Below, piece after piece: positions 41,553 to 51,527 of a stretch of DNA of 64,000 nt; the first letter of the stretch is position 1, and each line of letters begins with the position of its first letter. This DNA comes from Citrobacter sp. (GTDB taxonomy: Bacteria > Pseudomonadota > Gammaproteobacteria > Enterobacterales > Enterobacteriaceae). The notes beneath the pieces were generated by a model, which worked only from the letters and a program-made list of their open reading frames with translations, was not told the DNA's origin and did not search any database. The DNA is taken from assembly GCA_019415335.1 (NCBI GenBank), contig DXKH01000059.1, positions 1 through 64,000 on the forward strand. The letters are read 5' to 3'. A program made the translations under genes and the position numbers.

Positions 41553-42419
41553 TTAAAAACCTTTGCCAAAGGTATTACATTGCGCCGGGTTGCCGCTATC
41601 AAAACCGCGTTTAAACCAACGATAGCGCTGCTCTGACGTCCCGTGGGTGAAGCTGTCCGGAACAACGCGTCCCTGACTTTCCTGCTGGAGACGATCGTCG
41701 CCAATCGCTTCAGCGGCATTCAGTGCCTCTTCCAGATCGCCGGACTCCAGAACGCCCTGCTGCTGCATGCTGTTACCCCAGACACCGGCAAAGCAGTCCG
41801 CCTGCAGTTCCATACGCACTGAGAGTTGGTTGATTTCCGCCTGCGAGGCGTTCTGCTGCATCTGACGCACTTTCGGTTCGATGCCCAGCAGTTTCTGGAC
41901 GTGGTGACCCACTTCATGAGCAATCACATAGCCCTGAGCGAAATCCCCCTCCGCGCCCAGTTTTTCTTTCATGTCATCGTAGAAGGAGAGATCGATATAG
42001 ACCGTGCTATCCGCCGGGCAATAAAACGGCCCCATGATGGATTGTCCGGTACCGCAGCCGGTACGCGTTGCCCCGCGGTACATGACGAGTTTCGGCGGTT
42101 GATAGGTGCGACCCATTTTTTCAAACTGCTGTCCCCAGGAGTCTTCTGTTGTTGCCAGAATCACCGAGGTAAATTTTGCCGCTTCGTCTTCATTCGGGCT
42201 GATGGAACGCTGGGACTGCTGCTGAGAGACCGGCTGTCCCGTCATCAGTCCGGTTAAATCGACGCCATAATACCCGGCAACCAGCACGACGATGAGCAGA
42301 ATAATCCCGCCTTTGCCGCTCGGCAGACGAAACCCTGGCCCACCCAGAGAGGGACCACCGCCCGAGTTGCTGCGCCTGTCTTCCACATTGTCACTTTCAC
42401 GACGCCCTTGCCAGCGCAT
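41553..42419 (-). CDS. ypfJ: YpfJ, neutral zinc metallopeptidase family protein
   Basis: A 288-residue single-pass membrane protein. A charged, Gly/Ser-rich N-terminus is followed by a membrane helix at about 38-52 ([17 protein letters not shown]). The body has the zinc protease motif HEVGH at 168-172 and a later downstream Asp-rich ligand region ([11 protein letters not shown]). Peptidase activity is inferred only from the family. The ATG at 42419 is used rather than the GTG two codons earlier because GAGG lies properly spaced from it. Confidence 0.93.
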   Translation of the reverse strand: MRWQGRRESDNVEDRRSNSGGGPSLGGPGFRLPSGKGGIILLIVVLVAGYYGVDLTGLMTGQPVSQQQSQRSISPNEDEAAKFTSVILATTEDSWGQQFEKMGRTYQPPKLVMYRGATRTGCGTGQSIMGPFYCPADSTVYIDLSFYDDMKEKLGAEGDFAQGYVIAHEVGHHVQKLLGIEPKVRQMQQNASQAEINQLSVRMELQADCFAGVWGNSMQQQGVLESGDLEEALNAAEAIGDDRLQQESQGRVVPDSFTHGTSEQRYRWFKRGFDSGNPAQCNTFGKGF

Positions 42420-42504
42420 ACTCACCTCAACAATATATTCGTTATGATGATGATCGTAGGCGGTTCAGCACAAGATTACCACAGGAAAGCGCGATTGAAG
42501 TGCG

Positions 42505-42537
42505 AAGAGCGGGCCGGAGAGAACACCCCGGCCCGAA
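42505..42537 (-). terminator. Hairpin downstream of purC
   Basis: CGGGCCGGGG/CTCCGGCCCG hairpin just past the purC stop, with a weak CTCTTC tail. Confidence 0.55.
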
Positions 42538-42544
42538 AGGCGAG

Positions 42545-43258
42545 TTAGTCGAGATTCACACCCAGACGACGTGCCACGGTTTCATAGGCTTCAATCAGGC
42601 CGCCCAGGCTCTGACGGAAGCGGTCTTTGTCCATTTTCTCGAGGGTCTCTTTGTCCCACAGACGGCTACCGTCCGGAGAAAATTCATCGCCAAGCACCAC
42701 TTCGCCTTTGTACAGACCGAACTCCAGTTTGAAGTCGACGAGGATCAGTCCTGCGTCATCGAACATTTTTTTCAGCACATCGTTCGCTTTATAGGTCAGC
42801 TCTTTCATTCGTGCCAGATTCTCTTTGCTCACCCAACCAAAGGTTTCGCAGTAGGAATCGTTGACCATTGGGTCATGCATTGCATCGTTTTTCAGGAACA
42901 GGTCGAATAACGGCGGATTCAGTTCAATGCCCTCTTCAATACCCAGACGTTTCACCAGAGAGCCTGCCGCACGGTTACGCACCACGCACTCGACCGGCAC
43001 CATATCCAGCTTTTTCACCAGACATTCGGTATCGGAGAGCAGTCGCTCCATCTGCGTCGGGATACCCGCTTCAGCCAGTTTGGTCATGATGAAATAGTTG
43101 AACTTGTTATTCACCATGCCTTTACGATCAAACTGCTCAATGCGCGCACCATCCCCTGCTGACGTATCATTGCGGAATTCGAGCACCAACAGGTCCGGGT
43201 TTTCCGTGCTGTATACGGTCTTCGCTTTACCACGATACAACTCAGCTTGCTTTTGCAT
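42545..43258 (-). CDS. purC: PurC, SAICAR synthetase
   Basis: A 237-residue enzyme equal in length to E. coli PurC. It joins aspartate to CAIR with ATP to make SAICAR in purine synthesis. N-terminal ATP-grasp-like motif [10 protein letters not shown] and the [13 protein letters not shown] block are conserved. Of two ATGs the one at 43258 is 7 bases from AGGAGT and gives the known start [11 protein letters not shown] PurR box overlaps its promoter and a terminator insulates it from bamC. Confidence 0.97.
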   Translation of the reverse strand: MQKQAELYRGKAKTVYSTENPDLLVLEFRNDTSAGDGARIEQFDRKGMVNNKFNYFIMTKLAEAGIPTQMERLLSDTECLVKKLDMVPVECVVRNRAAGSLVKRLGIEEGIELNPPLFDLFLKNDAMHDPMVNDSYCETFGWVSKENLARMKELTYKANDVLKKMFDDAGLILVDFKLEFGLYKGEVVLGDEFSPDGSRLWDKETLEKMDKDRFRQSLGGLIEAYETVARRLGVNLD

Positions 43259-43303
43259 CTTCATTACTCCTGGGTGTGATCATTTGTATTCAAAACGGGG
43301 AAT

Positions 43304-43327
43304 ATTATGCCACGCACACGTTTGCGT
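43304..43327 (-). promoter_or_regulatory. purC promoter with PurR box
   Basis: On the minus strand CATAAT (43309-43304) serves as -10. Just upstream, 43312-43327 differs from the PurR consensus ACGCAAACGTTTGCGT at one position, covering the -35 region. Confidence 0.78.
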
Positions 43328-43334
43328 AGCACGG

Positions 43335-43364
43335 AAATAAAAAGGGCCGGATTTCTCCAGCCCT
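43335..43364 (-). terminator. Terminator after bamC
   Basis: Stem AGGGCTGG/CCGGCCCT on the minus strand, followed by TTTTTATTT, just past the bamC stop. Confidence 0.85.
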
Positions 43365-43370
43365 GTTTTT

Positions 43371-44405
43371 TTACTTGCTAAACGCTGCCTGGAAGATGGC
43401 AACCAGCGCGTCGTTCTGGCTCTGCGTCAGGGTATGCCCCTTCGGATCGATAAACTGCAAGCTGCTGCGGTTGTCTAAATCACCGACCTGCAGTTTGTAG
43501 TCACCGGAAGAGAGCCCTGGATCGCGAGCGCCCAACTCCTGCCAGCCGCTATCGGACAGCGGTTTGTAGGTGACGGCCATGCTCCCCTGCGAACGGGTGC
43601 TGTCGGTCACTTTCATGCCGACTTTCTCCAGTGCTGCCGGGAGGCGCTGCCAGACGACGTTGAATGGACCACGCACCACCAGCATCGGTAAACCGGTGTC
43701 ATCAGCGGCGCTCTGCACATCCATCGTAGCGGCAGAACGGTTCTGCGCAGCATTCGCGGCGTCAGTCGCGGTCTTATCGAGGCCCGCAGAAATCACGTTC
43801 ATCATCTCAGTGCTATAACGCTGCAGTGAAGCGGCATCCGCCACAGGCTTACCGGCCTGCTCAAGGTTGACCAGTTTCACCATCACCGCCTGCTGATAGC
43901 CCTGCGGTTTAACCGAGATTTGATAACGGCCACGGTACTGCTCGTCTTCGTCCAGACGGTTCCAGTCAACCCAACCGGTTGTCAGCGTCTGGCTAGCATC
44001 ATCACGTTTTTCAATCGTGTAGTTTTTAGACTGAATCACGCTGACCACCTGCGGCCACAGCGTATTTCCACGACCGTTTTCCACCAGCAGCGTGGCGGTA
44101 TCGCCCGCAAACTGGGTCCGGGCACCGGAAACCAGCGCCAGCGGCTGTGCCGGCGGACGGATATCCAGCGCTTTCCCTACGGCACCGCTGCCGTTGGTGA
44201 CCGGAATGTTGTAGTCGCTCGTGGTCACCGGCAGAATCATACCGGCAGGCGCATGAAGTTCAGCAAGCGGTGCGGCTTCCAGATAGGATTCATCACCACT
44301 CACCTGGCGCTTGTAGCGCGAGTCAGAACTACAGGCCGCGAGCAGCAAAACAAGCGAAACACCCGCAACCCTGGCCAGGCGCGACTTTTGTACTGAGTAA
44401 GCCAT
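43371..44405 (-). CDS. bamC: BamC, lipoprotein of the outer-membrane assembly complex
   Basis: A 344-residue lipoprotein (also NlpB), same length as E. coli BamC. The signal ends in the lipobox LAAC with Cys25. The unstructured N-terminal lasso that binds BamD follows (about 26-95), then two helix-grip domains. It is a non-essential part of the BamABCDE machine inserting beta-barrel proteins. The ATG at 44405 is preferred to a TTG one codon earlier. It lies 16 bases after dapA. Confidence 0.96.
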   Translation of the reverse strand: MAYSVQKSRLARVAGVSLVLLLAACSSDSRYKRQVSGDESYLEAAPLAELHAPAGMILPVTTSDYNIPVTNGSGAVGKALDIRPPAQPLALVSGARTQFAGDTATLLVENGRGNTLWPQVVSVIQSKNYTIEKRDDASQTLTTGWVDWNRLDEDEQYRGRYQISVKPQGYQQAVMVKLVNLEQAGKPVADAASLQRYSTEMMNVISAGLDKTATDAANAAQNRSAATMDVQSAADDTGLPMLVVRGPFNVVWQRLPAALEKVGMKVTDSTRSQGSMAVTYKPLSDSGWQELGARDPGLSSGDYKLQVGDLDNRSSLQFIDPKGHTLTQSQNDALVAIFQAAFSK

Positions 44406-44421
44406 CAAATCTCCCTAAACT

Positions 44422-45300
44422 TTACAGCAAACCGGCATGCTTGAGCGCCGCTTTGACAATTTCACGACCATTGTCCGTGATCGGTGTCATCGGCAAGCGC
44501 AGCGTATCGGTCGCCACAAGGCCCAACGCCTTACATGCCCATTTCACCGGGATAGGGTTGGGTTCGACAAACAGTTTGTTATGTAACGGCATCAGACGCT
44601 GGTTAATGGTACGCGCCTCGGCAAAACGCCCTTCCGCCGCCAGTTTGCACATTTCCGCCATATCACGCGCCGCAACGTTAGACGTCACAGAGATCACGCC
44701 ATGACCGCCTAACTGCATAAAGTCCATCGCGGTCGCGTCATCGCCGCTGAGCAGCAGAAAATCATCTGAAACCAGCTCTTTGATCTGGTGAACCCGACTT
44801 AAGTTCCCTGTCGCCTCTTTAATTGCGACAATATTTTTTAATTCCGCCAGACGGCCAACGGTTTCCGGCAGCATATCGCAACCGGTACGGGATGGCACAT
44901 TATACAGAATTTGTGGCAGGTCAGTATGTTCAGCGATGGCTTTGAAATGCTGGAACAGACCTTCCTGAGTCGGACGGTTGTAGTAAGGCGTCACCGTCAG
45001 ACAGCCGACAATCCCGCTGTCATTGAAACGCTGCGTCAGACTAATGGCTTCTGCGGTCGCGTTTGCGCCCGTACCGGCAATCACCGGGATACGCCCATCA
45101 GCCAGCTCCAGCGTCATCATCACCACATCGCCATGTTCATCATGACTCAGCGTGGCGGACTCACCGGTAGTGCCTACAGAAACGATCGCCGAGGTGCCGC
45201 TGGCGACATGATAATCAATCAGTTTTTTCAGGCTTGACCGGCAGACATTACCTTTTTCATCCATCGGTGTAACAAGCGCGACAATACTTCCCGTGAACAT
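44422..45300 (-). CDS. dapA: DapA, 4-hydroxy-tetrahydrodipicolinate synthase
   Basis: A 292-residue TIM-barrel lyase equal in length to E. coli DapA. It condenses pyruvate with aspartate semialdehyde, the first committed step of lysine and diaminopimelate synthesis. The Schiff-base Lys161 (VAIKEATGN) and Tyr133 are present. The frame opens six codons earlier, but the ATG at 45300 gives the family start [10 protein letters not shown]. It diverges from gcvR and is followed by bamC. Confidence 0.97.
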   Translation of the reverse strand: MFTGSIVALVTPMDEKGNVCRSSLKKLIDYHVASGTSAIVSVGTTGESATLSHDEHGDVVMMTLELADGRIPVIAGTGANATAEAISLTQRFNDSGIVGCLTVTPYYNRPTQEGLFQHFKAIAEHTDLPQILYNVPSRTGCDMLPETVGRLAELKNIVAIKEATGNLSRVHQIKELVSDDFLLLSGDDATAMDFMQLGGHGVISVTSNVAARDMAEMCKLAAEGRFAEARTINQRLMPLHNKLFVEPNPIPVKWACKALGLVATDTLRLPMTPITDNGREIVKAALKHAGLL

Positions 45301-45445
45301 GGGCCATCCTCTGTGCAAACAAGTGTCTCAATGTTACGTTTGGTACGACAATAAAAGCAAGCGACGAGAGCCCTTCTGATTGTTGTATGCAGGTTTTTTT
45401 TATGCTTTCCTTATGATTACCCCACCTCTCAAAGGAAGAACAGGT

Positions 45446-46018
45446 TTGACTCCTTCATCGCAACATTACCTGGTTATTACTGCGCTGGGTGCCGATCGCC
45501 CTGGAATTGTGAACACGATCACCCGCCATGTCAGCAGTTGCGGCTGTAATATTGAAGACAGTCGCCTGGCCATGTTGGGCGATGAGTTTACGTTTATCAT
45601 GTTGCTGTCGGGTACCTGGAATGCCATCACCCTGATCGAATCAACCCTGCCGTTGAAAGGTGCAGAGCTGGATTTATTGATTGTGATGAAACGTACGACG
45701 GCGCGCCCACGTCCACCAATGCCGGCAACGGTATGGGTTCAGGTCGATGTGCCGGATTCGCCACATTTAATTGAACGATTTACGGCCCTGTTTGATAGCC
45801 ACCGAATGAACATTGCGGAACTGGTTTCGCGCACGCAACCTGCTGAAAATAATAAGGCGGCGCAGTTATACATCCAGATTACCGCCCACAGTCCGGCGTC
45901 AGATGATGCCGCAAATATTGAACAGGCCTTTAAAGCACTATGTACAGAACTCAATGCACAAGGCAGTATTAACGTTGTTAATTATTCACAACATGATGAA
46001 CAGGATGGAGTTAAGTAA
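45446..46018 (+). CDS. gcvR: GcvR, ACT-domain repressor partner of GcvA
   Basis: A 190-residue protein with two ACT domains (about 5-80 and 90-175). It binds GcvA and turns it into a repressor of the glycine-cleavage operon when glycine is low. The most likely start is the TTG at 45446 (Leu-codon start before TPSSQHYLVITALG), which gives exactly the E. coli length and homologous N-terminus; an in-frame ATG at 45413 has no good ribosome-binding site. Its TAA overlaps the bcp ATG by one base. Confidence 0.9.
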   Translation: MTPSSQHYLVITALGADRPGIVNTITRHVSSCGCNIEDSRLAMLGDEFTFIMLLSGTWNAITLIESTLPLKGAELDLLIVMKRTTARPRPPMPATVWVQVDVPDSPHLIERFTALFDSHRMNIAELVSRTQPAENNKAAQLYIQITAHSPASDDAANIEQAFKALCTELNAQGSINVVNYSQHDEQDGVK

Positions 46019-46488
46019 TGAATCCACTGAAAGCCGGTGACATCGCACCGAAATTTAGCTTGCCGGATCAAGACGGAGAACAAGTAAATTTGACCGACTT
46101 CCAGGGACAGCGTGTGCTGGTCTATTTCTATCCGAAAGCCATGACGCCAGGCTGTACCGTTCAGGCCTGTGGCCTGCGAGATAACATGGATGAGCTGAAA
46201 AAAGCAGGTGTGGACGTGCTGGGTATCAGCACTGACAAACCTGAAAAGCTTTCCCGTTTTGCCGAAAAAGAGCTGCTTAACTTTACCCTGCTGTCCGATG
46301 AGGATCATCAGGTCTGTGAGCAGTTTGGCGTCTGGGGCGAGAAATCCTTTATGGGGAAAACCTATGACGGGATCCATCGCATCAGCTTCCTGATTGACGC
46401 TGACGGTAAGATTGAACATGTTTTCGATGATTTCAAAACCAGCAATCACCACGATGTGGTGCTGAACTGGCTGAAAGAAAACACCTGA
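46018..46488 (+). CDS. bcp: Bcp, thiol peroxidase (peroxiredoxin Q)
   Basis: A 156-residue peroxiredoxin. The peroxidatic cysteine is Cys46 in the MTPGCTVQAC motif and the resolving cysteine Cys51, five residues later as in E. coli Bcp. It reduces hydrogen and organic peroxides using thioredoxin. It starts inside the gcvR stop codon (TAATG), so the two are coupled. A REP element follows, where K-12 has the hyf operon. Confidence 0.97.
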   Translation: MNPLKAGDIAPKFSLPDQDGEQVNLTDFQGQRVLVYFYPKAMTPGCTVQACGLRDNMDELKKAGVDVLGISTDKPEKLSRFAEKELLNFTLLSDEDHQVCEQFGVWGEKSFMGKTYDGIHRISFLIDADGKIEHVFDDFKTSNHHDVVLNWLKENT

Positions 46489-46498
46489 TTTTCGCGCT

Positions 46499-46553
46499 GC
46501 CGGATGACGGCTGACGCCCTGTCCGGCCTACCGTGTGTAGGCCGGGTAATCGG
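46499..46553. repeat. REP pair downstream of bcp
   Basis: GCCGGATGACGGCTGACGCC and TGTAGGCCGGGTAAT units in the gap between bcp and perM. Confidence 0.75.
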
Positions 46554-46654
46554 TTGTCTGTTTTAGCGTCCTTTTTACACACGCCTTTTTATCTTGCCAC
46601 CTTTTTGCCTTTCGCCCAGAGCACATTGACTTACAGACACGTTACATAAACTCA

Positions 46655-47719
46655 TCAGGACTCATCAACGACCTGCGCATCCGGCCAGGCATGGACAACG
46701 GCCTTGATTAACGTCGCCAGCGGAATGGCGAAGAAAACGCCCCAGAATCCCCACAGGCCACCAAAGATCACTACCGACAGGATAATCACCAGCGGATGCA
46801 GATTCACCGCTTCAGAAAACAGCACCGGCACCAGCAGGTTTCCGTCCAGCGCCTGGATAATCAAATAGACCGCGAAACAACTCCAGAATTCGGTCCCCAG
46901 ACCAAACTGGAACAATGCAACGCCCACCACAGGGAGGGTGACCACAAAAGCGCCAATATAAGGAATGAGTACGGAAAACCCCACCAGCACAGCCAGCAGC
47001 AGCGAGTAGTTGAGGCCAAACAGCAGGAAACCCAGCCAGGTCGCCACACCTACCACCACCATCTCCAGCACTTTGCCGCGAATATAGTTGGTAATTTGCT
47101 GGTTCATCTCCTTCCAGACCTGCCCTGCCAGACCACGGTTACGCGGTAGCACACGACGCACGGCGTTCAGCATTTGTTCTTTGTCTTTGACGAGGAAGAA
47201 CACCATCAGCGGAACCAGCACCAGATAGACCGCCAGGGTCAGCAGGCCGACGAGAGAGGCCAGTGAATATTTCACCACTGAATCGCCCATTGTCAGCATG
47301 CGGGTGCGCATGTTTTCCGCCATGGCATCAATGATGCCCGCATCCATTAAGGCCGGATAGCGACGCGGCAGCGTGGCGGCAAAATCCGACAGTTTATTCA
47401 GCATGCCGGGCATATCGCGAATCAGTAAGATCCCCTGTTGCCATGCCACTGGCATCACTACAAAGGCCATTAGCAGCAAAATGCCAACAAACACAATCAG
47501 CACGAGAGAAGTCGCCCAGCGCCGCGAGCAACCGATGGCTTCGAGGCGCACCGTTGGCCATTCCAGCAGATAAGCCAACACAATAGCGACCAGCAGCGGC
47601 GCCAGTAATCCGCTAAAAAAGAAAAGAATGCCAAATCCGGCGACCAGAATAACCAGCAAGGCAATCGCTTCGGGGTCGCTAAAGCGACGGCGATACCATT
47701 GCATCAACATTTCGAGCAT
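46655..47719 (-). CDS. perM: PerM, AI-2E-family inner-membrane transporter-like protein
   Basis: A 354-residue polytopic membrane protein of the AI-2E exporter/PerM family, with about seven or eight hydrophobic segments, including two N-terminal hairpins (20-60) and the C-terminal HPLVIILSVVIFGGLWGF block. Substrate is not known with confidence. The frame opens seven codons earlier; the ATG at 47719 behind AAGG gives the family start MLEMLMQWYRRRF. It diverges from bepA. Confidence 0.94.
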   Translation of the reverse strand: MLEMLMQWYRRRFSDPEAIALLVILVAGFGILFFFSGLLAPLLVAIVLAYLLEWPTVRLEAIGCSRRWATSLVLIVFVGILLLMAFVVMPVAWQQGILLIRDMPGMLNKLSDFAATLPRRYPALMDAGIIDAMAENMRTRMLTMGDSVVKYSLASLVGLLTLAVYLVLVPLMVFFLVKDKEQMLNAVRRVLPRNRGLAGQVWKEMNQQITNYIRGKVLEMVVVGVATWLGFLLFGLNYSLLLAVLVGFSVLIPYIGAFVVTLPVVGVALFQFGLGTEFWSCFAVYLIIQALDGNLLVPVLFSEAVNLHPLVIILSVVIFGGLWGFWGVFFAIPLATLIKAVVHAWPDAQVVDES

Positions 47720-47941
47720 AAAACCTTCCCTGAACCTCAATAGCGGGATTGCGATCCCGAATTGTATCGAAATGTCACAAAAAAGACTTCGCTTTTTATT
47801 GCTGATTCAGGAAACTGAAAAGTCATTTGTGCGGGGTATTCATCGACAAATTTCGCCGTTACACTGCCTGTGTCGGCTGAACGGAACGATACAGCCCGGC
47901 ATCGGTCAAATGGCTATCTCAAAGAAAACAGGACAGAGGTT

Positions 47942-49405
47942 ATGTTCAGGCAGTTTAAGAAAAACCTGGTGGCTACCCTCATTGCCGCGCTGACGCTAAG
48001 TCAGGTGGCTCCCGCGTTCGCAGACTCTGCGGACAGTTTGCCGGACATGGGAACCTCGGCGGCAAGTACCCTTTCCATCGGACAGGAAATGCAGATGGGC
48101 GATTATTATGTACGCCAGCTGCGTGGCAGCGCGCCGCTGATTAACGACCCTTTGCTGGTTCAGTACATTAATGGGCTAGGCATGCGTCTGGTTTCGCACG
48201 CCGATTCGGTCAGGACCCCCTTCCATTTCTTTTTGATTAATAACGATGAAATTAACGCCTTTGCCTTTTTTGGCGGTAACGTCGTGCTGCACTCTGCACT
48301 GTTTCGCTATTCCGACAATGAAAGCCAGCTTGCCTCAGTCATGGCACACGAAATCTCACACGTCACCCAGCGCCACCTGGCGCGCGCCATGGAAGATCAG
48401 AAACGCAGCGCGCCGCTGACCTGGGTTGGCGCGTTAGGCTCCATTCTTTTAGCGATGGCTAGCCCACAAGCCGGGATGGCTGCGCTCACCGGTACGCTGG
48501 CGGGATCGCGTCAGGGGATGATTAGCTTCACGCAGCAGAATGAACAGGAAGCAGACCGTATCGGCATTCAGGTTTTACAACGTTCTGGATTCGATCCGCA
48601 GGCCATGCCGACCTTCCTGGAAAAACTGCTCGACCAGGCGCGTTATTCTTCACGTCCGCCTGAAATTTTGCTGACCCACCCCCTGCCAGAAAGCCGTCTT
48701 TCAGATACCCGTAACCGCGCAAACCAGATGCGTCCGGTAGTTGCGCAATCCTCTGAAGATTTCTACCTGGCAAAAGCGCGAACGCTGGGGATGTATAACT
48801 CCGGGCGAAACCAACTGACCAGCGACATGCTGGACGAGTGGTCAAAAGGTAACGTTCGACAGCAGCGTGCGGCGCAATATGGCCGTGCATTACAGGCGAT
48901 GGAAGCCAGTAAATACGACGACGCTCGCAAAGCACTACAACCGCTGCTGTCCGCAGAACCGAATAATGCCTGGTACCTGGATCTGGCAACCGATATCGAT
49001 CTCGGACAAAAGAAAACCAGTGACGCGATTGCCAGACTGAAAAAAGCGCGTGATTTGCGGGTCAACCCGGTCCTGCAACTCAACCTTGCAAACGCCCTAT
49101 TGCAGGGAGGTCAGCCGCAAGAAGCGGCGACCATTCTCAACCGCTACACGTTTAGCAACAAAGACGATGCCAACGGTTGGGATCTGCTGGCGCAGGCGGA
49201 AGCCGCGCTAAATAACCGCGATCAGGAACTGGCCGCACGTGCGGAGGGGTATGCGCTGGCGGGTCGCCTTGATCAAGCCATCTCGTTACTGAGCAGCGCC
49301 AGTTCACAAGTGAAGCTGGGCAGCCAGCAACAGGCGCGTTACGATGCGCGCATCGACCAGCTGCGCCAGTTGCAGGAACGCTTTAAGCCGTACACGAAAA
49401 TGTAA
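47942..49405 (+). CDS. bepA: BepA, periplasmic metalloprotease/chaperone for outer-membrane assembly
   Basis: A 487-residue M48 protease (formerly YfgC), same size as E. coli BepA. A signal peptide ends AFA at residue 27. Zinc motif HEISH is at 136-140, with the third ligand Glu near 201 (NEQEADRIG). The C-terminal half holds TPR repeats that dock on the BAM and LptD machines. It degrades stalled LptD and BamA. The ATG at 47942 follows AGAGGT; upstream in-frame codons are not used. It belongs to the sigma-E regulon in E. coli and is 12 bases before yfgD. Confidence 0.97.
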   Translation: MFRQFKKNLVATLIAALTLSQVAPAFADSADSLPDMGTSAASTLSIGQEMQMGDYYVRQLRGSAPLINDPLLVQYINGLGMRLVSHADSVRTPFHFFLINNDEINAFAFFGGNVVLHSALFRYSDNESQLASVMAHEISHVTQRHLARAMEDQKRSAPLTWVGALGSILLAMASPQAGMAALTGTLAGSRQGMISFTQQNEQEADRIGIQVLQRSGFDPQAMPTFLEKLLDQARYSSRPPEILLTHPLPESRLSDTRNRANQMRPVVAQSSEDFYLAKARTLGMYNSGRNQLTSDMLDEWSKGNVRQQRAAQYGRALQAMEASKYDDARKALQPLLSAEPNNAWYLDLATDIDLGQKKTSDAIARLKKARDLRVNPVLQLNLANALLQGGQPQEAATILNRYTFSNKDDANGWDLLAQAEAALNNRDQELAARAEGYALAGRLDQAISLLSSASSQVKLGSQQQARYDARIDQLRQLQERFKPYTKM

Positions 49406-49417
49406 AAGGGATCCACC

Positions 49418-49777
49418 ATGTCAAAGGCCGTAAAAATCTACCATAACCCGCGCTGCTCCAAGAGCCGCGAAACGCTGAATCTGCTGCAATCGCACGGTGT
49501 GGAGCCAGAAGTGGTGCTTTACCTGGAAACGCCAGCAGATGCCACAACGCTGCGCCAGCTGTTGAAGATGCTGGGTATGAAAAGCGCCCGGGAACTGATG
49601 CGCCGAAAAGAAGATCTCTACACATCACTTAATCTGGCAGACAGCAGTCTGAGCGAAGAAACACTGATTCAGGCGATGGTGGAAAACCCGAAACTAATGG
49701 AACGTCCAATTGTGGTGGCAAACGGTCAGGTGCGTATTGGTCGTCCACCGGAACAAGTGCTGGAAATCATCAGCTAA
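49418..49777 (+). CDS. yfgD: YfgD, ArsC-type glutaredoxin-dependent reductase family protein
   Basis: A 119-residue arsenate reductase-like protein. The ArsC-type active-site cysteine is Cys13 in HNPRCSKSRETL, and RPIVVANGQVRIGRPPE near 90-106 matches the arginine-containing anion-binding region. It equals E. coli YfgD in length. Arsenate reduction has not been firmly shown for YfgD. It is co-transcribed with bepA. Confidence 0.94.
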   Translation: MSKAVKIYHNPRCSKSRETLNLLQSHGVEPEVVLYLETPADATTLRQLLKMLGMKSARELMRRKEDLYTSLNLADSSLSEETLIQAMVENPKLMERPIVVANGQVRIGRPPEQVLEIIS

Positions 49778-49787
49778 CCCCCTGCAG

Positions 49788-49811
49788 GCCGCAGTCATTA
49801 CCGACTGCGGC
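49788..49811 (+). terminator. Hairpin after yfgD
   Basis: Perfect stem GCCGCAGTC/GACTGCGGC with a six-base loop ten bases after yfgD, without a clear T run. Confidence 0.5.
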
Positions 49812-49922
49812 GCAGACCACGAAATTTTCCGAGCCTTCTCGCATCCCGTTAATCGCAGTTACCGCGACTATTTTTATTCATGGTAGATTCCTGTCTGTTA
49901 ATAAAAACAGGAAAAGGAAGCC

Positions 49923-50837
49923 ATGAATAAACGGACGACATCAACACCCCATGATATTGTGTTTAAACAATTCTTGTCCCATCCAGAAACCGCCAGGGAT
50001 TTTTTAGATATTCATTTACCCAGCGTCTTGCATCACATTTGCGATCTCAATACGCTGCAACTGGAGTCAGGGAGTTTTATTGAAGAGAATATGCGAGCCT
50101 ATTACTCTGATATTCTCTACTCCTTAAAAACGCAAACCGGTAAGGGATATATTTACGCCTTAGTTGAACACCAGAGTTCGCCCGATCGCCATATGGCATT
50201 TCGCCTGATGCGTTACGCGATTGCCGCTATGCAGCGCCACCTTGATGCCGGACACGACACCTTACCGCTGGTCATCCCGGTGCTCTTCTATCATGGACTG
50301 GTCAGTCCCTACCCTTATTCGATGCGCTGGTTGGATGAGTTTACCCTTCCTGCGCTTGTGGAAAAATTCTATACCGCCGCGTTTCCCCTCGTGGATATTA
50401 CCGTGACGCCGGATGATGAAATTATGCAACACCGCCGCGTCGCTATTCTTGAAATATTGCAAAAACATATTCGCCTGCGCGATATTAACGAATTAGCAGA
50501 TAAGTTGGTTATATTAATTAATCGAAACACGCTCACGTCAGCGCAGCTAAAAACGGTATTGCATTATATTTTAGAAACGGGGAAAGTAGAAAATCAACAA
50601 ACCTTTATCCATTATCTGGCCAGTCAATCATCTGAACACAGGGACACAATTATGACAGTAGCGGAATATCTGAGAAATGAAGGGCGTGAAGAAGGACAAA
50701 GAGTCGCCGCACTACGTATTGCCAGAGAAATGCTGAAAAATGGGCTCGCACTCCCACTCGTTATTAGCGTGACGGGCATCGATGAACAGACGTTACATCA
50801 ATCCGAGGACGAGAACGTAACGTCGTTACAGCTTTAG
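49923..50837 (+). CDS. Rpn-family PD-(D/E)XK recombination-promoting nuclease
   Basis: A 304-residue member of the Rpn (YhgA-like, PDDEXK_Tnp) family, often mis-called transposase. The N-terminus [19 protein letters not shown] is the family hallmark. Candidate catalytic residues are Asp63 (YYSDIL) and Glu82-x-Gln84 (LVEHQSSPD), the QXK-type variant of the fold. The C-terminal about 60 residues (after 243) are a separate helical, charged segment with EGREEGQ. AAAAGGAAGCC precedes the ATG, next to a TCCTGT/ACAGGA inverted repeat. It interrupts the K-12 order yfgD-hda, is visibly richer in A+T than its neighbours, and overlaps the end of hda by 12 bases. Which rpn paralogue it is cannot be told here. 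Confidence 0.9.
   Translation: MNKRTTSTPHDIVFKQFLSHPETARDFLDIHLPSVLHHICDLNTLQLESGSFIEENMRAYYSDILYSLKTQTGKGYIYALVEHQSSPDRHMAFRLMRYAIAAMQRHLDAGHDTLPLVIPVLFYHGLVSPYPYSMRWLDEFTLPALVEKFYTAAFPLVDITVTPDDEIMQHRRVAILEILQKHIRLRDINELADKLVILINRNTLTSAQLKTVLHYILETGKVENQQTFIHYLASQSSEHRDTIMTVAEYLRNEGREEGQRVAALRIAREMLKNGLALPLVISVTGIDEQTLHQSEDENVTSLQL
50652..50837 (+). CDS. Candidate RpnS: internal-start C-terminal protein of the rpn gene
   Basis: An in-frame ATG at codon 244 of the rpn gene would yield 61 residues beginning [15 protein letters not shown]. The ribosome-binding sequence CAGGGA lies 7 bases upstream, a near-ideal spacing. Rpn genes elsewhere are reported to make a full-length toxin and, from such an internal start, a short variable C-terminal antitoxin that blocks it. 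The start is inferred; expression is not shown by sequence alone. Confidence 0.6.
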   Translation: MTVAEYLRNEGREEGQRVAALRIAREMLKNGLALPLVISVTGIDEQTLHQSEDENVTSLQL

Positions 50838-51527
50838 GATCTCTTTAACGAACGGGATAGTTAATTTGCGCTGCGCGGTGATGGAGGCGTGATCAAGCTG
50901 ATCGAGCGTCATAAACAGCGTACGCATTTCCCTGTCGAGTCGTTTAAGCAAGAAGCGTCCTACGTCTTCCGGGAGTTCAAATCCGCGCAGTCGGGCGCGT
51001 AGCTGTAGCGCCTGCAGTTTGTCTTCATCTGACAAGGGTTGCAGCTTGTAGATTTGTCCCCAGTCCAGGCGCGAGGCCAGATCGGGTAACCCCAGTTTTA
51101 ACTGGCGCGGTGGGCGATCGCCGGTGATCAGTAACCGTGTTTTTCCGGATTCCAGAATGCGGTTATAGAGATCAAAAATGGCCATCTCCCACAGTTCATC
51201 CCCGGCAACGCATTCGATGTTGTCGATACAGACTAACGACAGATGCTCCATCCCATCGAGCACCTCCGGTACAAACCAGGTGCGTTTGTCCAGCGGCACA
51301 TAACCTACCGCATCACCACGCTGAGACAGTTCAGCACAGGCGGCATGCAGCAAATGGCTGCGGCCCGCGCCTTCACGCGACCAGAGATAGATGTATCCGC
51401 TATGCTCCTGACGCAGCACATTTTGCAGTGCGGCCAGTAAAGAGGCGTTATCCCCCGGCCAGAAACTTGCGAAAGTTTCGTCGTCAGGCAGATAAAGTGG
51501 CAAAGAGAGCTGTGCCGGTGTGTTCAG
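50826..51527 (-). CDS. hda: Hda, regulatory inactivator of DnaA
   Basis: A 233-residue AAA+ protein that, with the sliding clamp, stimulates ATP hydrolysis on DnaA after initiation. The clamp-binding motif QLSLPL is at residues 6-11, Walker A-like [10 protein letters not shown] near 50, and the sensor/arginine-finger region SRLDWG later. I chose the CTG at 51527 as start because GAGG lies 5 bases upstream, it gives the E. coli length, and E. coli hda is reported to start at CUG; the in-frame ATG 15 codons upstream has no homologous sequence. Its end overlaps the convergent rpn gene. Confidence 0.9.
   Translation of the reverse strand: MNTPAQLSLPLYLPDDETFASFWPGDNASLLAALQNVLRQEHSGYIYLWSREGAGRSHLLHAACAELSQRGDAVGYVPLDKRTWFVPEVLDGMEHLSLVCIDNIECVAGDELWEMAIFDLYNRILESGKTRLLITGDRPPRQLKLGLPDLASRLDWGQIYKLQPLSDEDKLQALQLRARLRGFELPEDVGRFLLKRLDREMRTLFMTLDQLDHASITAQRKLTIPFVKEILKL

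Noticed and set aside
49923..50837. Insertion sequence or transposon
   Set aside because: The gene belongs to the so-called transposase_31/Rpn family, but there are no terminal inverted repeats, no target duplication and no second transposition gene visible; it is better described as an Rpn nuclease.
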